Source: Acidimicrobiia bacterium (GTDB taxonomy: Bacteria > Actinomycetota > Acidimicrobiia > Acidimicrobiales > Poriferisodalaceae). Taken from it: a stretch of 64,000 nucleotides of DNA. Both the position numbers and the translations under genes were made by a program. The stretch lies in contig JAJEEO010000012.1 of assembly GCA_022820925.1 (NCBI GenBank), positions 186,001-250,000 of the forward strand. Direction: 5' to 3'. Positions 1-7,599 of the stretch are shown one piece after another; the first letter of the stretch is position 1, and the number at the start of each line of letters is the position of its first letter. The notes under the pieces are model-generated. The model was not told the DNA's origin, searched no databases, and saw only the letters and a program-made list of their open reading frames with translations.

Positions 1-1132
1 TGGCGTCGTCGGGGTTGATGCCGACGTATTCGAGCACCTCACGCACCCGGGGCTCGGCTCGTTCGCGCTCGGCGTCGCGGTTCACCCGGTAACGCCGCAG
101 GACCCATCGGAACAGGAGGGCGTCGACGACCGCCGAGGCCACCAGCACCGCCAGCTTGATGCCTCCGTCAAGACCAGCGACGTAGAAGACCTGCAGGACC
201 ACCATGGCGCTCAGCGTCGTTGCGACGCCGCTGGCACCTGCCCGCTCGGGCTTCGCAAGCGACAGCACGAGCCAGACCGCCAGCACGGCGGTGAGCAGGA
301 TCAGCCCGCCGGAGTTCAGCCATTTCGCCCAGCCCCCGAAACTCGACCAGGTGCGCCACAGCATGAAGGCACTCGCGCCCGTGGTGACGACCACACCCGC
401 GAGCCCGACAGCGCTGGACACCTCACCGAACTGGCGCGACATCAAGCCAAAGGGCAGCATCACTGCCAGCAGTACCCAGATCAGGCCCCCCAGCAGGGCA
501 ATAGCGCCGGCCAGCAGCAACAGCGCGAGCGTCGGGAAGCCGATGATCGCTGCAGGTACCTGCGTCCAGCCCAGCCACCCCTCGGCGGCGCGATCCTCGA
601 CGGTCTCGGAGAGTATCCACAGCACGAACGCCACCGAGGCCAGCCGGCCCACGATGCGCAGCGGAGCTGCAGCTCGCCGCAACAGGCTTTGCAGCAGCTC
701 GCCGATGCGTTCCTGCCACACCGCCATCGCGGTCCGCCTCGACACGTTCTCCAGGGCGATGAACAGCGGCTCGGCCACGATGTCGCGCACGCGGCGGCGG
801 GGGTTCAGCGACGAGATCGGATCCTGGTAGATCATCTGCAGCCGCGGCCGCACCTCGCGAATGGCGTCCTCGTCGAGTTCGGTCAGCTCTTGGCCGGCGA
901 GCTGCACGGTGCCCGAGGTGGGCCGTGGCAGCTGCAGGATCGCCCGCCCAGTCGTGCTCTTGCCGCAGCCCGACTCGCCGACCAGCCCGAGGGTCTCGCC
1001 CTCGGCCAAGTCGAGCGACACACCCGAGACCGCATACACCGTCCGGCCGCCGGCCGCGGGGAACTCGACTACCAGATCCCGTGCGCTCAGGAGCGCATCC
1101 GGGCGCAGATGGGCGTTTCCGCTGCCTGCCAT
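1..1132 (-). CDS. Peptide ABC transporter ATPase (OppF/DppF-type) with inserted membrane segments; 3' end beyond window
   Basis: The reverse strand is open from ATG 1132 to the window edge (377 codons, no stop). Residues 1-123 are a normal OppF/DppF start: Walker A GESGCGKST at 52-60, then a Q-loop region (IYQDP, SSLNP) and VAEPL ending at 123. In this family VAEPL is normally followed within some 15 residues by a V-x-E-L-L-x-x-V-G-L stretch. Here that stretch (VREVLEYVGINPDDA) resumes only at residue 363. The roughly 235 residues between contain about six or seven hydrophobic segments, for example GFPTLALLLLAGAIALLGGL. The signature motif, Walker B and H-loop would lie outside the window. 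It follows the two permease genes by 55 bp, so it should energise this importer. I checked the frame line by line and found no stop or shift. Family assignment is firm; the meaning of the insertion is open. Confidence 0.85.
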   Translation of the reverse strand, partial: MAGSGNAHLRPDALLSARDLVVEFPAAGGRTVYAVSGVSLDLAEGETLGLVGESGCGKSTTGRAILQLPRPTSGTVQLAGQELTELDEDAIREVRPRLQMIYQDPISSLNPRRRVRDIVAEPLFIALENVSRRTAMAVWQERIGELLQSLLRRAAAPLRIVGRLASVAFVLWILSETVEDRAAEGWLGWTQVPAAIIGFPTLALLLLAGAIALLGGLIWVLLAVMLPFGLMSRQFGEVSSAVGLAGVVVTTGASAFMLWRTWSSFGGWAKWLNSGGLILLTAVLAVWLVLSLAKPERAGASGVATTLSAMVVLQVFYVAGLDGGIKLAVLVASAVVDALLFRWVLRRYRVNRDAERERAEPRVREVLEYVGINPDDA

Positions 1133-1187
1133 CAGATACCAGCCCTCACAACCGGGACCTCGCAGCCCCGCCCTCGCCGCGCTTCCC

Positions 1188-2018
1188 TCACAGGACCGAC
1201 TCCCTCGGCTCGAAGTACTGCTGCAGCTTGTCGCCCACGAAGTTGAGCGCCAGCACCGTCACGAACATGACGATTGCGGGCATCAGACTGATGTGGGCGG
1301 CCACGTCGAGATTGGTGCGCCCCTTGTTGATCATGTCTCCCCAAGTGGGCGTCGGCGGCGGGACGCTCAGTCCCAGGAACGCCACCGAGCCCTCCACCAC
1401 GATCAGGCCCGCCATGATGATGAGCGAATAGCTGACGAACGAGGGCGCGACATTCGGCAGGATCTCACGGAACAGCACCCTGCCGTCTCGGGCCCCGAGC
1501 GTCTTGGCAGCGAGCACGAAGTCCTGCCCGGCCCAGCTCAAGGTGGCGGCACGCACCACTCGCGCTATCGGCGCGATCGACAGCAGCACGAAGGTGAAGA
1601 CCAGGATGAAGATGCGCCGCTTCGCTTCGCCGTCCAGGAACAGCACCAACGCCAGGAACAGGATGAGCGGCGGGATCACCAGCGATGCGTTCAGCGTGGC
1701 CGTGAGCCAGCGATCGACCCGGCTGCTGTAGTACCCCGAGACCATGCCGAGCAGGCCGCCGATCACCAGCGCCAGCACGGTGCCAACGGTCGAGATCACG
1801 AGGCTCACCTGCGCCCCGTAGATGACGCGGCTGAAGACATCCCTGCCCACCCCGTCGTTGCCGAACCAGTGAGACAGGCTGGGCCCCTGTTTGGAAGTAC
1901 CTGGGAAGGTCTCGGCAGGGTCTTTGATGGGCAGCACGTCGGCGAACACGGCGGCAACGGCGAGCACGACGAGATATGCCACCGCCACCCAGAAGACGAA
2001 CCCCAATCGTTTACGCAC
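1188..2018 (-). CDS. dppC: Dipeptide/oligopeptide ABC transporter permease, DppC type
   Basis: A 276-residue inner-membrane permease of the binding-protein-dependent family. An N-terminal membrane helix is followed by the periplasmic stretch containing HWFGNDGVGRDVFSRVIYG, typical of DppC/OppC. Several further helices follow, with the cytoplasmic EAA loop (AAKTLGARDGRVLFREILPN) that docks on the ATPase. The start is GTG 2018, inside the end of the dppB-like gene (8 bp overlap), with GGGAGG about 9 nt upstream, so the two are translationally coupled. It pairs with the upstream DppB-type permease to form the channel. Substrate specificity cannot be told from the permease. Confidence 0.93.
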   Translation of the reverse strand: MRKRLGFVFWVAVAYLVVLAVAAVFADVLPIKDPAETFPGTSKQGPSLSHWFGNDGVGRDVFSRVIYGAQVSLVISTVGTVLALVIGGLLGMVSGYYSSRVDRWLTATLNASLVIPPLILFLALVLFLDGEAKRRIFILVFTFVLLSIAPIARVVRAATLSWAGQDFVLAAKTLGARDGRVLFREILPNVAPSFVSYSLIIMAGLIVVEGSVAFLGLSVPPPTPTWGDMINKGRTNLDVAAHISLMPAIVMFVTVLALNFVGDKLQQYFEPRESVL

Positions 2019-3150
2019 GAGCGCCCACCTCCCGGCCGCGCAGCCGCGGATCCAAAGCCAGGTACAGGAAGTCGGACATGGTGAGCACCACGATGTAGAG
2101 GGTCGAGATCACCAGCACACCGCCTTGCACGGCGATGAAATCGCGTTGAGTGACACCCAGGAAGATGTACGCCCCCACACCAGGGATCGTGAAGATGAAC
2201 TCGACGATCAGCGCGCCGCCGATGAGCAGGCCGACCGTCAGCCCCACCACGGTCAGCAGCGTGAAGCTCGAAGGCCGCAGCGCGTGCCGCCACAGGATCC
2301 GTCGCGTCGGCAGCCCTTTGCTGCGGGCCAAGTCGATGAACGGCAGGCGCAGCGTGGCGATCATGTCCGACCGCAGCAAGCGCATGAACACGGCCGCCTG
2401 GCCCATCGCCAAGGCCAGCGACGGAAGCAGCATGTGCTTGAAGTGCAGCACGACATCCTCGCCGAGCGGCACGTAGCGCGCGGCTGGCAGCACGCGGACT
2501 CCGATCTCGTTGCCGGCCACGCTGAGCCCGCCGATGGCCAAGAAGAGCACGAGCATCACGGCGAGCACGAAGTTCGGCGTGGCCAGGAAACCCAGCATCA
2601 CGTTGTTGATCGCGCCGTCGGTCTTGGTGCCTTGCCGGTAGCCAGCCCAGATGCCCAGCGGAACGGCGAAGCCCAGGGCGATCACGACCGAGTAGGCCAT
2701 GATCTGCAGCGTCGGGGTCATCGAGCGCGAGATGCCGTCGGCGACGTCCTCGCGCAGAACGATCGACGTTCCGAGGTCACCCGTGAGCACGCCGCCCAGC
2801 CAGTTGCCGTAGCGGTTGAAGAACGGCTCGTCGAGGCCGAGCTCCGTTCGGACGATCGCGATCTGGTCGGCCGTGGCTGCCGGGCCCAGGATGTTGATGG
2901 CGGGGTCGCCGGGCAGGCTCGCCATCAGCGCGAACACCACGAACGACACCCCCACCAGCACCGGGATCACGCCGGCGATGCGACGTAGCGCGTAGCGGCC
3001 GTCGGCGATGCCGGCCCCGACGGTGCCGATGACGACGAGGACGCCGAAGGTCCAGCTGAAGGGGGGCCGCCAGAACCACGCCCACACGATCGTGGCCAGC
3101 AGCGCCGCCGCGATGATGCGGCCGAGCTGATCGCGAACAGCCTGCTTCAT
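2011..3150 (-). CDS. dppB: Dipeptide/oligopeptide ABC transporter permease, DppB type
   Basis: A 379-residue permease. Typical DppB features are the helix with FALMASLPGDPA, the ELGLDEPFFNRYGNWLGG segment, and the EAA loop around DLARSKGLPTRRILWRHALR. It is longer than the usual 310-340 residues because of about 55 extra N-terminal residues with two hydrophobic segments (IIAAALLATIVWAWFW and FGVLVVIGTVGAGIA) before the family's normal first helix. ATG 3150 has GGGGGGAGG about 10 nt upstream, which supports the long form. It lies 48 bp downstream of a binding-protein gene and overlaps the DppC-type gene by 8 bp, so it belongs to one operon read right to left. Confidence 0.93.
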   Translation of the reverse strand: MKQAVRDQLGRIIAAALLATIVWAWFWRPPFSWTFGVLVVIGTVGAGIADGRYALRRIAGVIPVLVGVSFVVFALMASLPGDPAINILGPAATADQIAIVRTELGLDEPFFNRYGNWLGGVLTGDLGTSIVLREDVADGISRSMTPTLQIMAYSVVIALGFAVPLGIWAGYRQGTKTDGAINNVMLGFLATPNFVLAVMLVLFLAIGGLSVAGNEIGVRVLPAARYVPLGEDVVLHFKHMLLPSLALAMGQAAVFMRLLRSDMIATLRLPFIDLARSKGLPTRRILWRHALRPSSFTLLTVVGLTVGLLIGGALIVEFIFTIPGVGAYIFLGVTQRDFIAVQGGVLVISTLYIVVLTMSDFLYLALDPRLRGREVGARA

Positions 3151-3198
3151 ACCCGTCGCGCCTCCCCCCGGCTCCTGTTGTTACACCAACGCATCGCC

Positions 3199-5163
3199 TC
3201 AGCCCTGACAATCGCCGTCGTCGCACCAGATCTGGGCGACATGGTGTGCCCCGGCATTCACGGCAAACGCGCCGACGTCGCTTCCGGGGATCGGCAGATC
3301 GGTGAGGTTCTGCACCCGCGGATTGGCGATGACACCCCACAGCGTCCAGTGCGTCCACAGGTTCCAGACGTTGCGCCCGAAGGCCCGGTTCACCTCTTCT
3401 GCGGCCTCACGGCGAGCCTCGGGGTCGGGATTGTGGCGGATGACGTCGTATGCGGCATCGATGGCCGGGTCCTGGAAGCGCCCGACGTTGGAGGCCAGCT
3501 CGGGCACAGTGGGGTCGATCGGGAGCGCAGTCGCCGAATTCCACCAGAGCCACTGCTCGATCGGGTCCACCCCGCCGTGGGCGCGCAGCCCCATCATCTC
3601 GTACAGTCCGGCCAGCGCCAGACCGAAGTACTGGCCCTGCTCGATGGGCTGGATCGTCGCCGAGATCTCGTCGCCGAAGGCAGCCCGCCACATCGACACT
3701 ATGAGCTCGTTCGACTCGACGTTGAACGGGTCGTTGGTGGTGTTGAACCCGAATGTCACCGGGTTCTGGCCGCTGTCGGCCTTGCACTGGGCGAAGGAGG
3801 CCCGCGCGGCATCGAGATCGAAGGACGGATAGCCCGAGTCGTCCAGATAGCCCATGCTGCCGGGCGGGAACGGCCCATTGGCCGCCCGAACCAAGCCCTG
3901 GAACCGTTCGCTGACGAATCGCTCGCTGTCGAACGCGTGCGCCAGTGCCGTACGGCAGCTCAGGTGCACCAGCGGGTTGGCCACGTTGAGCCCGTGCGGG
4001 TCCATCTGGATCGGCTCGTCGAGGCCCCGCAGCTCGGCGAGCACCGGATTCGTGCCTGAAGCCACGTTCATGATGGCGAAGTTGGTCTCGCCGAAGTCGT
4101 TGGCCTGCAGCAGCACGAAGTCGGGGTCGCCTTCGTACTTGGCGACCTCGTCCGCATTCGAGGTGTGGATGATGTCGAATTGGCCCGCCCTCAGCCCGTT
4201 CGAGCGACCCACGATGTCCACCGACACCACGAACTCGATCTCGTCCAGGTAGGGCAGGTTCTCGCCCGTGATGCCGCTGGGGCCGCGCCAGTAGTCGGGG
4301 TTGCGCTCGGCGATGAAACTGTTGCCATTGCCCGGCGTGTATTCCACGAACTTGAACGCGCCGAGGCCGACCGGCGCCGCCGGATCGCCGGTGGCGCTGG
4401 CAAGCCCTGCAGACCGCTCCTCGGCCGACAGGGGCGAGAACGGCGAGGTGTACATCGGGTTGTTGGGCAACGTCTCCAGCCATGCCGGGGAGAACATGAA
4501 GCCGCAGCCATTCGCCCTCGACGCGGGACCCGGCCCAGTCGCGAACGGGATGGACGTCTCGTAGTGGACATACTGGCCTTCGCCCCAGACGTTCTCGATG
4601 CCCAGGTAGCCGGGCCCGACCTGCTGGCTGAAGCGGCACAGGTTGATGTTGTAGGCCACGGCCTCGCCGGTGAGCGGCGTGCCGTCGTGGAACCTGATGC
4701 CGTCACGGATCCGCAGCGTCCACGTCAGGAAATCGTCGCTGGCCGTCTCCGTTTCCACCAGGTACGGCACGATGTCGCCGTTGGCGTCGGTGACGTACAT
4801 CGACTCGGTGACAGCCCGCATGATCATGCGGCAGCTGATGGCACACAGCGCCGCATAGGGCGCGAACGGGTTGGCCGTGTCGGCCTCGATGCCGTATACC
4901 AGTCGGCCGCCGTGGGTGGGGCCGCCCGAGGCGTTGCGGGTGTCCTCGCCCGAAGCCTCGCCAGCCTCGCGTGCCTCGACGACCTCCGCCTGGGACTCCT
5001 CCAGCGTTGTCGCGACGTCTTCGGCTGAGTCGCCAGCCGAGCCGTCGGCCGCTGCCGTTGCTGGATCGGATGGGGTGCCCGAGCCGCCGCCATCACCGGC
5101 GGAACAGGCGACGGCAATCAGCGCGAACGCTGCCGCTGCTGCCAGCGAACGCGCTCGCGCCAA
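3199..5163 (-). CDS. Extracellular solute-binding lipoprotein, family 5 (peptide type)
   Basis: A 654-residue SBP_bac_5 protein that should capture peptides or related solutes outside the cell for the permease genes that follow. The N-terminus is a lipoprotein signal (FALIAVACSAGDGG, modified cysteine near residue 20). A low-complexity acidic linker and a predicted helix rich in E and A (EVVEAREAGEASGED) come next. The mature fold starts near GRLVYGIEADTANPF, and IRDGIRFHDGTPLTGEAVAY is the family hallmark. The start is TTG 5163, chosen because GAGGAGG sits 6 nt upstream. It is a clear paralogue of the gene 31 bp upstream. Ligand unknown. Confidence 0.92.
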   Translation of the reverse strand: MARARSLAAAAAFALIAVACSAGDGGGSGTPSDPATAAADGSAGDSAEDVATTLEESQAEVVEAREAGEASGEDTRNASGGPTHGGRLVYGIEADTANPFAPYAALCAISCRMIMRAVTESMYVTDANGDIVPYLVETETASDDFLTWTLRIRDGIRFHDGTPLTGEAVAYNINLCRFSQQVGPGYLGIENVWGEGQYVHYETSIPFATGPGPASRANGCGFMFSPAWLETLPNNPMYTSPFSPLSAEERSAGLASATGDPAAPVGLGAFKFVEYTPGNGNSFIAERNPDYWRGPSGITGENLPYLDEIEFVVSVDIVGRSNGLRAGQFDIIHTSNADEVAKYEGDPDFVLLQANDFGETNFAIMNVASGTNPVLAELRGLDEPIQMDPHGLNVANPLVHLSCRTALAHAFDSERFVSERFQGLVRAANGPFPPGSMGYLDDSGYPSFDLDAARASFAQCKADSGQNPVTFGFNTTNDPFNVESNELIVSMWRAAFGDEISATIQPIEQGQYFGLALAGLYEMMGLRAHGGVDPIEQWLWWNSATALPIDPTVPELASNVGRFQDPAIDAAYDVIRHNPDPEARREAAEEVNRAFGRNVWNLWTHWTLWGVIANPRVQNLTDLPIPGSDVGAFAVNAGAHHVAQIWCDDGDCQG

Positions 5164-5194
5164 CTGCCGCCTCCTCGTTCGATCTGGTAGGCGC

Positions 5195-7243
5195 TCAGCC
5201 TTGGCAGTTCCCGTCTGTGCACCAGATCTGCGTGAGATGGTGCTTGCCGGAGATCACCGGGAAGGTGCCCTCGGCGTTGTCGGGAATCGGCAGGTCGGTG
5301 ATGTTCTGCACCCGCGGATTGGCGATGACACCCCACAGCGTCCAGTAGGTCCACAGATTCCAGACGTTCTTGCCGAATGCCCGGTTGACGGCCTCAGCCG
5401 CCTCACGCCGGGCCTCAGGATCGGGATTATGACGGATGACCTGGTAGGCCGCGTCGATCTCGGGATCCTGGAATCGCCCGAAGTTCAACGCGAGCTCAGG
5501 CACGCCGGGGTTGACCGGACTCGCCGTCGCCGAGCTCCACCAGTACCACTGCTCTGCCGGATCCACGCCGCCGTGGTTGCGCCAGCCCTGCATCTGGAAT
5601 ACGCCGGCGAGCGCAAGCCCGATGTACTGGCCCTGCTCGATCGGTGCGATCGTCACTGCCAGTTCGTCGCCGAAGGCATCGTCCCACATCGACACGATGA
5701 GCTCGTTGGACTCCACGTTGAACGCGTCATTGGTGGTGTTGAACGAGAACGTCACCGGGTTCTGGCCGCTGTCGGCCTTGCACTGCTCGAACTCTGCCTG
5801 CGCAGCCTCGACGTCGTAAGTCGGGAAGCCGGAGTCCTCCAGATAGCCCACGCTGCCCGGCGGGAACGGGCCGTTCGCGACCTGCACCAAGCCTTGGTGG
5901 CGTTCGTTGGCGAACCGCTCGCCGTCGAATGCATGGGCCATCGCCTTGCGGCAGCTCAGATGCACCAACGGATTGGTCGAATTGATGCCCAGCGGGTCCA
6001 TCTGGATGAGCTGGGACGCATCGGTGGGGTCGCCGCCGCGCACGAAGGTGAGCACCGGGTTCACGCCCGACGCGACGTTGATGAGGTTGTGGCTCGTCTC
6101 GCCGAAGTCGTTGGCTTGCAGCAGCACGAAGTCTTCGTCGCCCTCGTACTTGGAGATCTCGTCGGCGTTCGCCGTGTGGATGATGTCGAACTGGCCGGCT
6201 TTCAGGCCGTTCGAACGGCCCTGGATGTCCACGGCCACCACGAACTCGATCTCGTCCAGGTACGGCAGGTTCTCGCCCGTGATGCCGTTGGCGCCACGCC
6301 AGTAGTCGGGGTTGCGCTCGGCGATGAAGCTGTTGCCGTTGCCCGGCGTGTAGCTCACGAACTTGAACGCACCCAGCCCGACCGGCGCCGAGGGATCGCC
6401 GGTGGCGGCCGCGAGGGCCGCCTCGCGGGCGGCCTCAGGCAGTGGAGATGCCGGCGAGACATACAGCGGGTTGTTGGGCAGCGTCTCCATCCACGCCGGC
6501 GAGAACATCATGCCGCAGACCTCCGCCCGGCCGGCCGGGCCGACGCCGGCTGCCAGAGGCTGACCAGGGCTGGCAGTGACGGTGACGGTCTGGCCTTCGC
6601 CGGTGACGCTGTCGATGCCCAAGAACGCCGGACCGGTGAGCTGGCTCAAGCGGCAGAGGTTGACGTTGTAGGCCACTGCCTCACCGGTCAGCGGTGTGCC
6701 GTCGTGGAACGTGATGCCGTCGCGGATCGTGAGCGTCCAGGTCATGTAGTCGTCGCTGTGCTCCTCCGACTCCACGAGGTAGGGCACGATCTCGCCGTCG
6801 CTGTCGGTGAGGTACAGCGAGTCGGTTATGGCACGGAAGATCATCCGGCAGCTGATGGCGCACGATGTGGCGTAGTGGACAAATGGGTTGGCCGAGTCGG
6901 CCTCGATCCCGTAGACGAGCTTGCCGCCATGGACTGGGCCGGTCTCGGTCTCGCGGACGTCCTCGCCAGTGGCCTCTCCGGCTTCGCGGGCCTCGACCAC
7001 CTCTTCTTCCTGCTCTGACAGGGTCGTGGAGGGCGCTTCGACGGCGGCCTCGGTGGTGTCCGGCTCCGGCGCCGGGCCCTCACCCGTGCCGTCACCGTCG
7101 TCGCTGCCGCCGCATGCGACCGCGATCAGGGCGAATGCGGCAAGGATCACGCCGAGCCGGATGCCGACCGAGCGCCGCGACCCCCGGCGGCGCCGCCTGC
7201 TCATGAGTTGACCGGCATCGCGCCGCGAGTGACCTGAGTGCAT
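5195..7243 (-). CDS. Extracellular solute-binding lipoprotein, family 5 (peptide type), first gene of operon
   Basis: A 682-residue SBP_bac_5 protein, paralogous to the next gene along almost its whole length (shared VQN-TDLPIP near the C-terminus, AERNPDYWRG, QANDFGET). The signal peptide is unusually long, with about 30 mostly polar and arginine-rich residues before the hydrophobic core and the lipobox IAVAC (Cys 44). ATG 7243 is preferred over an internal ATG at 7204 because GGGGAGGAG precedes it at about 8 nt. The E/A-rich helix EEEVVEAREAGEATGED is conserved with the paralogue. As first gene of the operon its promoter should lie between 7244 and the divergent tRNA-Met gene. Confidence 0.92.
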   Translation of the reverse strand: MHSGHSRRDAGQLMSRRRRRGSRRSVGIRLGVILAAFALIAVACGGSDDGDGTGEGPAPEPDTTEAAVEAPSTTLSEQEEEVVEAREAGEATGEDVRETETGPVHGGKLVYGIEADSANPFVHYATSCAISCRMIFRAITDSLYLTDSDGEIVPYLVESEEHSDDYMTWTLTIRDGITFHDGTPLTGEAVAYNVNLCRLSQLTGPAFLGIDSVTGEGQTVTVTASPGQPLAAGVGPAGRAEVCGMMFSPAWMETLPNNPLYVSPASPLPEAAREAALAAATGDPSAPVGLGAFKFVSYTPGNGNSFIAERNPDYWRGANGITGENLPYLDEIEFVVAVDIQGRSNGLKAGQFDIIHTANADEISKYEGDEDFVLLQANDFGETSHNLINVASGVNPVLTFVRGGDPTDASQLIQMDPLGINSTNPLVHLSCRKAMAHAFDGERFANERHQGLVQVANGPFPPGSVGYLEDSGFPTYDVEAAQAEFEQCKADSGQNPVTFSFNTTNDAFNVESNELIVSMWDDAFGDELAVTIAPIEQGQYIGLALAGVFQMQGWRNHGGVDPAEQWYWWSSATASPVNPGVPELALNFGRFQDPEIDAAYQVIRHNPDPEARREAAEAVNRAFGKNVWNLWTYWTLWGVIANPRVQNITDLPIPDNAEGTFPVISGKHHLTQIWCTDGNCQG

Positions 7244-7357
7244 CGTGGATTCTCCTCCCCAATGGCGCCGCCGCGGCGCTTTGCGCGCAAACTACTAGCC
7301 CCTGAGCGCTCCGATGACCTACCCCGCAAGAGTGCTCATGGCCGGTACGGTGCAGCC

Positions 7358-7430
7358 GGGCCGGTAGCTCAGTGGTCAGAGCAGGCGACTCATAATCGCT
7401 GGGTCGTGGGTTCGATCCCCACCCGGCCCA
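7358..7430 (+). tRNA. tRNA-Met(CAT)
   Basis: A full cloverleaf of 73 nt. The acceptor stem is GGGCCGG with CCGGCCC, the D stem GCTC/GAGC, the anticodon loop CTCATAA with CAT at 7391-7393, and the T arm GTGGG-TTCGATC-CCCAC. The discriminator is A and the CCA tail is not encoded. A possible -10 (TACGGT, 7345-7350) lies just upstream. CAT also occurs in tRNA-Ile2 (lysidine-modified), which I cannot exclude by eye, but elongator Met is the simpler reading. Confidence 0.93.
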
Positions 7431-7521
7431 CACCCGCGGCGGCGACCCCAGACTGGTCGGCGCACTCAGTATCGTTGCCCCGCACGTTCGGGCATGTGCG
7501 AGCACTCGTCTGCCCGTTCGG

Positions 7522-7594
7522 TCCGGGGTAGCTCAGTTGGCAGAGCAGCGGACTGTTAATCCGTTTGTCGTGGGTTCGAGCCCCACCCCCGGAG
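7522..7594 (+). tRNA. tRNA-Asn(GTT)
   Basis: A 73-nt cloverleaf. The acceptor stem is TCCGGGG with CCCCGGA, D stem GCTC/GAGC, anticodon GTT at 7555-7557 in loop CTGTTAA, and T arm GTGGG-TTCGAGC-CCCAC. The discriminator G is normal for tRNA-Asn, and CCA is not encoded. The 3' end lies 5 bp from the stop codon of convergent dnaG, so little room remains for a terminator between them. Confidence 0.95.
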
Positions 7595-7599
7595 CACGC

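Noticed and set aside
861..2084. A 407-codon plus-strand frame across the ABC ATPase and DppC gene
   Set aside because: Antisense to conserved permease and ATPase motifs; low-complexity His/Gln/Arg translation.
4871..7018. A 715-codon open frame on the plus strand across the second binding protein
   Set aside because: It is the antisense shadow of a strongly supported lipoprotein gene; the translation is rich in Arg, Val and His with no recognisable domain. Long antisense frames are expected in high-GC DNA.
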